From positions 186,001 through 250,000 of the forward strand of contig NZ_JAMXHT010000002.1 of assembly GCF_023955655.1 (NCBI RefSeq): DNA of 64,000 nt, in the 5' to 3' direction. Below are positions 25,496-32,996 of this stretch, one piece after another. A program made the position numbers and the translations under genes. The notes under the pieces are model-generated. The model made no database searches. It saw only the letters and a program-made list of their open reading frames with translations, and was not told where the DNA came from. The stretch comes from Ralstonia soli (lineage in GTDB: Bacteria > Pseudomonadota > Gammaproteobacteria > Burkholderiales > Burkholderiaceae). Numbering within the stretch: position 1 is the stretch's first letter; each line of letters opens with the position of its first letter.

Positions 25496-26530
25496 CTACT
25501 CCCCCGCGTTGGCGGCACGGCGATAGTCGGATGGGCTGACCCCGTTGGCCCGACGAAACGCGCGGCTAAAATTCGCCACATCAGTAAAGCCGAGCCGGTA
25601 CGCAATCTGCGAGATCGGGAGCGTTTCATCGAGGAGAAGTTCGCGGGCGCGCCCGTTGCGCACATCGGTGGCTAGGTCGCGAAGGCTGCTTCCTTCTTTC
25701 TTCAGCTGGCGGTCCAGCGTGCGCGGCGAGATGCCGAGGAACCTTGCCAGGTCCTCCAGCGTGGGTTGGTTGTCTTCCGCTTCGCGCAGCATCATGAGGA
25801 CCCAGTTGGTCCAGCCGAGCTGGTCGCCAGACTGCTGCAGCAGTGCCTCGCATCGCTCTTCGGCCATGCGCACGGCGTGCTCGTTGGCCATCGGAAGCCG
25901 CGCGTCGAGGCTCCATGTATCTGCCACCAGGCGGACTTCGGGTAATGGCGAGGCGCCGAAATGCACACGGGCGGGTGCCAGTTCCCGATAGCGCTCGACA
26001 TGCGCCGGCGCCTCCATCGACAGGTAAATGTCGTACACCGGTGAAGGGTTCTGCAACAGCGGCGTGCATTGGAAGTGGGTCGCCACAGCCATGAGTTCCT
26101 GCAGCAGATTGAGGGTCTGCGCGCCCATGGGCTGCGCCGGTCTGTAGATGATCTCCATGCGATTGCCGGTGCGCTGGTAAATCATCCGGAACATCGGCGT
26201 GAGCAGCTTGAAATAGCGGGCACACTGGCGCAGTGACTGATCGAGCGTCGCGTACGACAGCATCGCGTAGCCGAGGATGCCATGCGAATTCTGCGTGATG
26301 CGCCGTCCCCATTCGAAGCCGATATCGGTACGCCCAGTCAGGCGGAAGGCTTCCGAGAGCAAGCGCTCATATTGCTGCGTATTGAGGGCGAAATCCGTTT
26401 CCCTGAAACGCTCAGAATCGATATCGGCCGCGTGCAGCAGCGCATCGAGCGATGTGCCGGCGGATTTCAGGTAATCCCCCATCAGCAGCCAGTAGCGGGC
26501 CGGTATCAAAGGGCGAAGGGTGGGTTTCAT
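25496..26530 (-). CDS. AraC-family regulator (Arabinose_bd-type N-terminus)
   Basis: A regulator of about 344 residues. The N-terminal domain is of the Arabinose_bd/OruR type (LKSAGTSLDALLHAADIDSE, HGILGYAMLSYATLDQSLRQ, FRMIYQRTGNRMEI). The C-terminal AraC DNA-binding domain reads LEDLARFLGISPRTLDRQLK and LPISQIAYRLGFTDVANFSR then AFRRANGVSPSDYRRA. Start at 26530 is most likely; ATGs at 26548 and 26560 are alternatives without clear ribosome binding sites. It is divergent from the peptide/GMC/ALDH/cupin series and convergent with the MFS. Each direction carries one copy of a shared element that fits AraC-type direct repeats, so it probably activates both. Confidence 0.9.
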   Translation of the reverse strand: MKPTLRPLIPARYWLLMGDYLKSAGTSLDALLHAADIDSERFRETDFALNTQQYERLLSEAFRLTGRTDIGFEWGRRITQNSHGILGYAMLSYATLDQSLRQCARYFKLLTPMFRMIYQRTGNRMEIIYRPAQPMGAQTLNLLQELMAVATHFQCTPLLQNPSPVYDIYLSMEAPAHVERYRELAPARVHFGASPLPEVRLVADTWSLDARLPMANEHAVRMAEERCEALLQQSGDQLGWTNWVLMMLREAEDNQPTLEDLARFLGISPRTLDRQLKKEGSSLRDLATDVRNGRARELLLDETLPISQIAYRLGFTDVANFSRAFRRANGVSPSDYRRAANAGE

Positions 26531-26589
26531 TGTCCGTTGCTCTGTCATGCGTTGACGCACGAGTCCACAGCCACAGCGGTGTCTATAAA

Positions 26590-26645
26590 GGACAAGTCAT
26601 GGTTTGAAAATGACAAGCCCGCGCGCGGGCTGTCCTCGCAGAATG
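26590..26645 (+). promoter_or_regulatory. AraC-type promoter element, copy 2
   Basis: GACAAG (26591-26596) recurs at 26612-26617, 21 bp later, flanking CATGGTTTGAAAAT. The downstream part matches copy 1 up to CAGAATG at 26639-26645 (-10-like). A GC palindrome GCCCGCGCGCGGGC lies between. It is 60 bp upstream of the divergent AraC start and 59 bp before a short peptide ORF, so it may serve both directions. Confidence 0.62.
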
Positions 26646-26703
26646 GGTGCACACAGAAGCGTTCCATCCAGTCCGGATGAGAGCACTCGAAAGGAGACGG
26701 TCC

Positions 26704-26838
26704 ATGTTGCTTCAACCCATCAGCGCTGATTCCATGCTCTGCGGCGACACCCGCTGGGCGCGCCTTGCGCCGCGTGCCAATCACGCGATGATCCCGGATT
26801 TCAAAGCCCGTCTGGTACGGGGAGAAACCACTACCTAG
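26704..26838 (+). CDS. Possible 44-residue leader peptide
   Basis: A short frame starting MLLQPISADSMLCGDTRWAR and ending VRGETTT, with AAAGGAGA eight bases before the ATG, one of the best ribosome binding sites in this part. No family is recognised. It lies between the AraC-type element and the GMC gene (265 bp further on). The similar peptide before the MFS gene also has LQP near its N-terminus, which suggests related leader ORFs rather than chance. It is not a PqqA-like precursor, because it lacks the Glu-x3-Tyr motif. Confidence 0.4.
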   Translation: MLLQPISADSMLCGDTRWARLAPRANHAMIPDFKARLVRGETTT

Positions 26839-26844
26839 CCGAAG

Positions 26845-27014
26845 TCGCGTGCCGAATTGCAAATGAGGCGCCTTCCTCTCGCGTATGCGATGCGGTGGAG
26901 GGCCTCCATGGCCAAGTCTTCCCACGCCACGTCGATGCCATCGATAGAGCGGCAAGACGCAGGCGCTGAACGTGCATCCGCGTTCTCTCTCGCCATTTGC
27001 AACGGCGCACGCGA
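26845..27014. repeat. 170-bp segment bounded by 24-26-bp inverted repeats
   Basis: The left arm 26845-26870 begins TCGCGTGC and contains TTGCAAATG; the right arm 26991-27014 is its near-complement (CATTTGCAA and GCACGCGA). The arms are separated by about 120 bp without a gene. The layout resembles a miniature inverted-repeat element, but no target duplication is visible next to the arms. It could equally fold as a long hairpin in the leader of the GMC mRNA. Confidence 0.45.
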
Positions 27015-27102
27015 TCTGTCGCCAAATCGCCCAGAAAACTTAACAGCCACGGCTCGCCGCGTGCGGTGGGCTACGTGTGGTGTGGCTCAAGGAGTGGTAA
27101 GC

Positions 27103-29091
27103 ATGCATGAATGGATGAATGACAATCGACGCGCAGCACTACGTGCAATCTGCGACACAGTGGTCCCGGCAATTGAACATGCCGATGACGCGGACGGCTT
27201 CTGGGCGCGTCGTGCCACCGACGTCGGCGCCGATCAGGCGATCGTCGCGATGCTGGCAGCGATGCCGCCCGATGCACGCAATGGCTTGCTGGGCTTGATC
27301 GACGGCCTGGCTGCGCAGGGCATTGTTAGCGCATCACAACTGTCGCGCGAACAGATCCTGTCCCGTACGGCGATGCTCGGCGCAATGGCGATGGTCGGCA
27401 TCAACGCGCTGACGGCGCTTGTGCGCTACGCGACGTATGGCTTGCCAGACGCCTCGGGAAAAAACCCGTTCTGGAAACATTGGGGGTACCCGGGCCCGGT
27501 CAGCGCGCCTGTGCAGGCAGAAAAGCCGATCCGGCCGGTCGTGCCCAAGGGCGACGTCACCGTCCACGCAGATGTGGTTGTGGTCGGCTCGGGAGCGGGC
27601 GGCGGCGTGATGGCGGGCAAGCTGACGCAGGCCGGTCTGAAGGTGGTCGTGCTCGAAGCCGGCGGCTACTTCAATGAATCGGATTTCAATCAGAGCGAAC
27701 CCTGGGCACTCCAGAACCTCTATTGGCGCGGTGGTTCCACGTCGACTGCGGACATGAACGTCTCGATGCTGGCTGCTGCGACGCTCGGCGGAGGCACCAC
27801 GGTCAACTGGAGCAATTGTCTGCGCACGCGTGCCTGGGTGCGCGATGAGTGGGCGCGCGAGCATGGGTTGGACGGTGTAGATGGACCGGATTTCGAGCGG
27901 CATCTTGACGCGGTTTCACAGCGTATTGGGGTCAACGACCAGTGTTCCGATCTGAATGGCCCAAACCAGCGGGTCAAGGACGGCGCGGACAAGCTCGGGT
28001 GGTCCTTCAAGCTGCTGTCGCGCAACGCGGACAAGGCAACGTACGATCCGGAAAACGCCGGCTACATGGCCTTCGGAGACCAGTCGGGCTCCAAGCTTGG
28101 GACCATGAGGACCTATCTGCAGGATGCGTTCGACGGCGGCGCCGACATCATCGTGCGCTGCCGTGCCGACCGCGTGCTCGTGGAAGGTGGCCGCGCCGCG
28201 GGTGTCGATGCCACGTACCGCGATCCGGCAACCGGCGCGACCGCCAAGGTCACCGTGCGGGCGCCGCGTGTGGTGGTTGCGGGCGGAACGCTCGAATCGC
28301 CGGCGTTGCTGCTGCGTTCCGGCATCGGCGGTCCGGCTGTCGGCAACTACTTGCGGCTGCATCCCGTTGCCATTATTTCGGCTGAATACCAGGCGCCGCA
28401 GAACGCGTGGTGGGGCGCACCAATGACCGGCATGATCAACGAGTTCGAGCATCCGGAGAACGGTTATGGCTTCCTGATCCAAACGCCGTTTTTCGGCGCG
28501 GGCACGACAGCCGCCTCCATGCCGTTCACGACGGCTGCCGCGCACAAGGCGGCGATGCACCGGGTGGGTTACAGCTCGGCCACCATCGGCCTGACGCGTG
28601 ATCACGGGCACGGCCGGATCACGATCGACGCGAACGGCGAGGCCGTACCGACCTACGCGGTGACGGACTCGCTGGACATTGCCAACCTGCGCAAGGGCGT
28701 GGAAACACAGGTCCGCATGCACCACGCGGCCGGCGCACTCAAGATCACCGCGCTGGCTGCAGGGGCGCCAGCCTGGCGCTGGGGCGACGACCTCGAGGCC
28801 TACATCGCCAGGCTTCAACGTATCCCGTTCCGCCTGGGCGGATTCCAACTGTTTTCTGCGCACCAGATGGGTACCTGCCGCATGGGCAAGGACCCGAGGA
28901 CCAGCGTGGCTGGCCCGTTTGGTGAGTTGCACGATACGCCCGGCGTGTGGATCGGCGATGCCAGCGCGTTCCCCACCTCATCCGGAACCAATCCGATGCT
29001 TTCAACGATGGCGCTTGCCCATCGCACTGCCGAAGCGATCATTGCGGCCCGCATTCCGGCGGCCAGCACGCTCGGCACGGTACAGGCCTGA
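27103..29091 (+). CDS. GMC oxidoreductase, long-chain fatty-alcohol-oxidase type
   Basis: A 662-residue FAD oxidoreductase. An N-terminal helical region (1-150, RRAALRAICDTVVPAIEHAD) precedes the FAD motif HADVVVVGSGAGGGVMAGKL, as in FAD-dependent fatty alcohol oxidases. Other motifs are LGGGTTVNWSNCLRT, VVVAGGTLESPALLLRSGIG and the active-site FQLFSAHQMGTCRMGKDP with SSGTNPMLSTMALA. No Tat or Sec signal is seen. Start at 27103 has AAGGAG nine bases upstream; the frame is open to 26857 but the added part has no family features. It is 13 bp before an ALDH gene, together forming a long-chain alcohol-to-acid pair under the AraC-type element. Confidence 0.87.
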   Translation: MHEWMNDNRRAALRAICDTVVPAIEHADDADGFWARRATDVGADQAIVAMLAAMPPDARNGLLGLIDGLAAQGIVSASQLSREQILSRTAMLGAMAMVGINALTALVRYATYGLPDASGKNPFWKHWGYPGPVSAPVQAEKPIRPVVPKGDVTVHADVVVVGSGAGGGVMAGKLTQAGLKVVVLEAGGYFNESDFNQSEPWALQNLYWRGGSTSTADMNVSMLAAATLGGGTTVNWSNCLRTRAWVRDEWAREHGLDGVDGPDFERHLDAVSQRIGVNDQCSDLNGPNQRVKDGADKLGWSFKLLSRNADKATYDPENAGYMAFGDQSGSKLGTMRTYLQDAFDGGADIIVRCRADRVLVEGGRAAGVDATYRDPATGATAKVTVRAPRVVVAGGTLESPALLLRSGIGGPAVGNYLRLHPVAIISAEYQAPQNAWWGAPMTGMINEFEHPENGYGFLIQTPFFGAGTTAASMPFTTAAAHKAAMHRVGYSSATIGLTRDHGHGRITIDANGEAVPTYAVTDSLDIANLRKGVETQVRMHHAAGALKITALAAGAPAWRWGDDLEAYIARLQRIPFRLGGFQLFSAHQMGTCRMGKDPRTSVAGPFGELHDTPGVWIGDASAFPTSSGTNPMLSTMALAHRTAEAIIAARIPAASTLGTVQA

Positions 29092-29104
29092 AGGAGACCA
29101 CCCC

Positions 29105-30549
29105 ATGGATGCAACCACTGCCAACGTCCGCCACAACCGCTTCTACATCGGCGGCGAATGGGTCGACCCCGCACCGGGCTATGCAGCACACGACGTGATC
29201 AATGCTTCGACAGAAGACATCATCGCCACGATTCCGCTCGGAACCGCGGCGGACGTGGACCGCGCTGTCGCCGCGGCCCGCAAGGGTTTCGAGGTGTGGT
29301 CGCAATCTGACCTGAAAACCCGCTCCGAGGCGTTGACGGGGATTCACGCCAAGCTGGCCGAACGCAGCAACGAGATTGCGACCGTGATCTCGCGTGAGAT
29401 GGGCATGCCGTTGCCCGTGTCGGGCCTGCTCCAGGCGGGTCTTCCGCAGTGGTCCTTCGCAACGATGGCCAAGCTCGTGCACGAGTTTGACTGGGAGGAA
29501 ACCGTCGGCAATTCGCTGATCGTGCGCGAGCCGATCGGCGTGGTTGGAGCGATCACGCCGTGGAACTATCCGCTGCACCAGGTGGCCGCGAAGGTCGCGC
29601 CCGCCATTGCGGCCGGTTGCGCGATCGTACTGAAGCCCAGCGAAGTGGCGCCGCTGTCGTCGTTCCTGCTTGCAGAGATCATCGACTCGGTCGGACTGCC
29701 GGCTGGCGTGTTCAACCTGGTGACGGGAGCGGGGCCCGTGGTGGGGGAGGCACTCGCCATGCACCCAGACGTCGACTGATTTCGCTCACAGGCTCGACGC
29801 GTGCGGGCCGGCGCGTGAGCGAGCTTGCCGCGCACACCATCAAGCGGGTGTCGCTGGAGCTGGGTGGAAAATCAGCGAACATCATTCTGGATGACGTGGG
29901 TGAAGACCTGCAGGCGGCCGTCATCGATGGCATCCAGAAGTGCTTCCTCAACTCCGGCCAGACCTGCACGGCGTTCACGCGCATGCTGGTGCCCCGCCGC
30001 CTGTTGACCGATGTGGAGGCGATCGCGAAGGCAGCCGCCGAGTCCGCCAAGCTCGGGGATCCGTTTGCCCCGGGCACGGATCTTGGCCCGATGGTGACGC
30101 GGGGCCATCTTGAAACCGTGCGCAGCTACATTCGCAAGGGTATTGAAGAAGGTGCGCGGCTGATCTGCGGCGGCCCGGAGCCGGTGGAAGGGCTGGGCAA
30201 GGGCTGGTTCGTCAAGCCGACCGTTTTCTCCGCTGTCGAACCCGGCATGACGATCGAGCAGGAAGAGATCTTCGGTCCCGTGCTGGCGATCATTCCCTAC
30301 GACCGTGAGGAAGACGCGATCCGCATTGCGAACGACTCGATCTATGGTCTTTCGGGCGGCGTCTGGAGCCGAGACCCCGCACGCGCTGAACGGGTAGCTC
30401 GCCGCATGCGCACGGGCATGGTCGATATCAACGGCGCAGCGTTCAATCCGATGCAGCCATTCGGCGGCTACCGGCAATCAGGCAATGGCCGCGAACTCGG
30501 CACGCATGGGCTGGCGGAGTTCACGGAAATCAAGGCGATCCAGCGCTGA
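29105..30549 (+). pseudogene. Aldehyde dehydrogenase with a one-base deletion
   Basis: NAD-dependent aldehyde dehydrogenase. From ATG 29105 (GGAG upstream) the frame runs RFYIGGEWVDPAPGYAAHDV through [20 protein letters not shown] to AMHPDVD and stops at TGA 29777-29779. The family continuation [20 protein letters not shown] follows directly in another frame, with [14 protein letters not shown], the Cys motif [13 protein letters not shown] and [14 protein letters not shown], ending at 30549. One missing base in GAC-TGATT (for example ATG or CTG after GAC) accounts for it. Restored length is about 482 residues, normal. The break separates the cofactor part from the catalytic Cys, so the gene as written is inactive. 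Sequencing error is an alternative. Confidence 0.85.
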
Positions 30550-30665
30550 CGGGGCCAACCCGTCCTGAGTATTCCAAGCCAAACACAACAAAAGATAGAC
30601 CGACGGCGCAGGCCTCAAGCCACGCGCCGCGGCCTGTCGCGTCTTTTCTACTCAAGGAGTCATGC

Positions 30666-31157
30666 GTGGCACTGCCCAACGTTAACCATCAGTCGTTTCT
30701 ACTGACCATCAATCGTCACCGGGACGGCGAAATCAAGAATGCAGCCCCTGGCTTGCACATCACACCGTGCTTCCTCGATGCCGAGAACGGCGTCTGGGTG
30801 CTGTACGCGCGCTTTGATGCCGGCACTCTCCTGCCGAAGCATTTCCATACCGGAACGGTGCACTTCTATACGACGGCCGGTGCCTGGAACTATGTGGAGT
30901 ATCCGGACGACGTGCAGACCGCTGGTTCGTACCTCTTTGAGCCGGGCGGTTCCGTCCATACCTTCTCGAGCAAAGACGGCGCTGAGGGTTTCATGGTCGT
31001 GCACGGCGCGAACGTGAACTTCGACCAGGACGACAACTACATGGACATCATGGACGCTGGTGTCATCGAGCAGGCGCTGCATGAAGTGGCCAAGGCCACC
31101 GGGCAAACCATGCCGCGCTACATCCGCCCAGGCGGCGGTGCCCGATTCAGCAAGTGA
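30666..31157 (+). CDS. Cupin, 2,4'-dihydroxyacetophenone dioxygenase-like
   Basis: A 163-residue single-domain cupin. Metal-binding cupin motif 1 is LLPKHFHTGTVHFYTTAGAW and motif 2 is AGSYLFEPGGSVHTFSSKDG. The order and wording match the 2,4'-dihydroxyacetophenone dioxygenase group, non-haem iron enzymes that cleave a carbon-carbon bond next to a ketone; actual substrate here is unknown. A GTG at 30666 (VALPNVNHQ) is the start, with AAGGAG six bases upstream. It follows the GMC and ALDH genes on the same strand with a 116-bp gap and probably belongs to the AraC-linked unit. Confidence 0.8.
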   Translation: MALPNVNHQSFLLTINRHRDGEIKNAAPGLHITPCFLDAENGVWVLYARFDAGTLLPKHFHTGTVHFYTTAGAWNYVEYPDDVQTAGSYLFEPGGSVHTFSSKDGAEGFMVVHGANVNFDQDDNYMDIMDAGVIEQALHEVAKATGQTMPRYIRPGGGARFSK

Positions 31158-31369
31158 GGAGCGGTGGTGGGAGCGCTTCGTGATAGCCGGTGTCCAGCGA
31201 ACCCGCATGGTGTGAATCCCACTCGCGAGTGTGGTTTTGCACCAGTTCAACGAAAGCGGTTGTTCCGACACGGAATTGGCTGGCGTCTACGGAACCAGAA
31301 CGGGGAACTTAAGTGCTGCAATCGTTTGCGACGAGGCCTCTTCTGCTCTTCTTTGGCGCATGCAAAAAA
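31158..31369. other. Leader/intergenic segment before element copy C
   Basis: About 210 bp between the cupin stop and element copy C. It contains no convincing gene; short frames are unlike known proteins. A segment near 31190-31260 has riboswitch-like wording (GGTGTGAATCCCAC) but the other conserved boxes of cobalamin riboswitches are missing. Nothing is assigned. Confidence 0.4.
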
Positions 31370-31441
31370 GGCAGGGAAATCCCTGTCTTTTTCTTTTGTC
31401 ATATCTTTATCATAGTTGCCTAACTTTGGTGATTTGTTCTA
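31370..31441 (+). promoter_or_regulatory. Regulon element copy C (promoter of PhyH-Rid unit)
   Basis: Stem GGCAGGG (31370-31376), AAAT, CCCTGTC (31381-31387), then a T-rich tract, TTATCA at 31407-31412, TTGCCTAACTTTGGTG in the spacer and GTTCTA at 31436-31441. Palindrome centre to the -35-like box is 28.5 bp and box to GTTCTA 29 bp, the standard spacing. The PhyH start codon is 66 bases after GTTCTA. Confidence 0.78.
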
Positions 31442-31507
31442 CAGAGTGTGCGATGCGGAAGCACTCGTGGTCCGCCGCCGCGCAATCGACTAATCAGGAG
31501 ATCGTTG

Positions 31508-32350
31508 ATGGATGAATCTAAGCGCAAGGCCTTCGCAGAAGATGGCGCCATTCTCATGGAAGGCTGTCTGAACAAGGAGCAACTGCAGCTGTGCAGGGAC
31601 GTCTTCGACTGGGGCATCGAAAATCCAGGCCCTGGCGCCAGTTCCATGTTCGACGGCACCGAGCAGCGATCGCACGTCGACAACGCCAATCCGTTTGCCA
31701 AGGCGCGGCTGGACGAACTGGTCGGTAAGCTGCCGTTGGGCCAGATGTTTGCAGACCTGTGGGGCTCCAAGCACGTGTGGTATTTCGCCGAGGAACTCTT
31801 TCTCAAGACGGGTGGCAAGGCAGCGCGTTCGTCCTGGCACCAGGACACCTCGTACCTGCCATGGGCCGGGTCGCACTGGGGTAACGCGTGGATAACCTTC
31901 GAAGCCGTTCCGAAGCGCAATGCGCTGGAGGTCGTGCGCGGATCGCACCACGGCACGCAGTATGACGGCACCACGTTCAAGAGCGTCGACGACCCGACCG
32001 ATCCGCTGCACGGTGACGCTGCTGTGCCGTTCTGGCCGCGGATGCCGGATATCGAGGCCGAGCGCAGCGCCAATCCGAACGCCTACGACATCCTCTCGTG
32101 GGCGATCAATCCGGGGGACGTCCTTGTCCTGCATCCGGGCACGCTGCATGGCGGCGCCCCCACCGACGCAGACTTTCCCGATCGCCACACGCTCGTGCTG
32201 CGTTTCTTTGGCGACGATGCCACGTTCAGGCCGTTGCCTGAAAACAGCCGCTCGGGCTACAGCAAAGCAGGCGTCCTGTTCGCCGACGAGATCGCGCATT
32301 TGAAGTCGGGTGATCCGTTCCGTGCGCCCTGCTTCCGTCAAGTTGTTTAA
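31508..32350 (+). CDS. Phytanoyl-CoA dioxygenase family (PhyH) oxygenase, second copy
   Basis: A 280-residue Fe(II)/2-oxoglutarate dioxygenase. Ligands are His111 and Asp113 (RSSWHQDTSYLPW) and His214 (HPGTLHGGAPTD), with Arg in RHTLVLRFFGDD for 2-oxoglutarate. It is only distantly similar to the PhyH at 9.0 kb, so the two probably act on different positions or substrates. Start 31508 follows AGGAG. It is 23 bp before the Rid-family gene, behind element copy C. Confidence 0.88.
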   Translation: MDESKRKAFAEDGAILMEGCLNKEQLQLCRDVFDWGIENPGPGASSMFDGTEQRSHVDNANPFAKARLDELVGKLPLGQMFADLWGSKHVWYFAEELFLKTGGKAARSSWHQDTSYLPWAGSHWGNAWITFEAVPKRNALEVVRGSHHGTQYDGTTFKSVDDPTDPLHGDAAVPFWPRMPDIEAERSANPNAYDILSWAINPGDVLVLHPGTLHGGAPTDADFPDRHTLVLRFFGDDATFRPLPENSRSGYSKAGVLFADEIAHLKSGDPFRAPCFRQVV

Positions 32351-32373
32351 GCAAACACAGAGAGGTACACACC

Positions 32374-32781
32374 ATGACTGCCAAACGTCAATCGATTGTT
32401 CCGGCGCCGTTCCAGACCTACTACGACGCCTACCACTTCTCGCCCGCCACGCGCGTGGGCGACATCATCTGGGTGTCCGGCCAGGTCGGGATCGGTGCGG
32501 ATGCGAAACCCGCCGAGGGTATGCGGGCACAGGCGCAGATTGCGTTCGAGTGCCTGAAGGGCGTGCTCGAAACGGCCGGCGCCAGCTTGGCTGACGTGGT
32601 TGAGCTGACGACCTTCCATACCGACCTGCGGGGCGAGATGGCGGAATTCACGCCGGTCAAGGATGCGTACTTCCCGGATCGCTATCCGTCGTGGACGGCA
32701 GTCGGGGTGACGCAGTTGGCGCTTCCCGAGCTGTGTGTCGAAATTCGCGCGGTGGCGGTGGCAGGGTCCGGCAAAGACTGA
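32374..32781 (+). CDS. Rid (YjgF/YER057c/UK114) family protein, non-archetypal
   Basis: A 135-residue Rid-fold protein (VGDIIWVSGQVGIGADAKPA, AGASLADVVELTTFHTDLRG, LPELCVEIRAVAVAG). Archetypal RidA hydrolyses reactive imines/enamines and needs an Arg in the PAR motif before the last strands; here that place reads YPSWTAVGV, without Arg. A different activity, or another member of the Rid1-7 groups, is therefore likely. The location beside a PhyH oxygenase and upstream of amine oxidases still suggests handling of amine-derived intermediates. Confidence 0.85.
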   Translation: MTAKRQSIVPAPFQTYYDAYHFSPATRVGDIIWVSGQVGIGADAKPAEGMRAQAQIAFECLKGVLETAGASLADVVELTTFHTDLRGEMAEFTPVKDAYFPDRYPSWTAVGVTQLALPELCVEIRAVAVAGSGKD

Positions 32782-32873
32782 GCTGGGGGCTCGAAGCGCT
32801 TCTGAGTACCGGTGCGTGTGTGCTGTGACTACCGCGCGTTCGCAAGTCGTCAACGATGGATGAGCACGGATTC

Positions 32874-32949
32874 GCTGAACAGGGAATACCCGAGCTTTTT
32901 TTTAGCTTACGTCTTTGTCATCATTTACTAAGATTGCTAGTGTGTTCTA
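32874..32949 (+). promoter_or_regulatory. Regulon element copy D (promoter of DUF1329-to-cytochrome unit)
   Basis: Core AGGG-AATA-CCC (32881-32891) lies within weaker outer pairs (GCT and AGC), followed by TTTTTTTT, TTGTCA at 32915-32920 and GTTCTA at 32944-32949. Palindrome centre to TTGTCA is 28.5 bp. The DUF1329 start codon lies 47 bases after GTTCTA. It controls what looks like the longest unit, six genes to 41.9 kb. Confidence 0.75.
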
Positions 32950-32996
32950 CACAGTCAACATGACCGGTGTGTGAAGGCGGAGTCGGAAGGAGAACC

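Noticed and set aside
26704-26838. PqqA-like precursor peptide beside the GMC dehydrogenase
   Set aside because: There is no Glu-x3-Tyr motif and no pqqB-E genes nearby; the GMC enzyme uses FAD.
31190-31270. Cobalamin-type riboswitch
   Set aside because: One fragment resembles part of the B12 box, but the other conserved boxes are missing and the downstream genes have no link to cobalamin.
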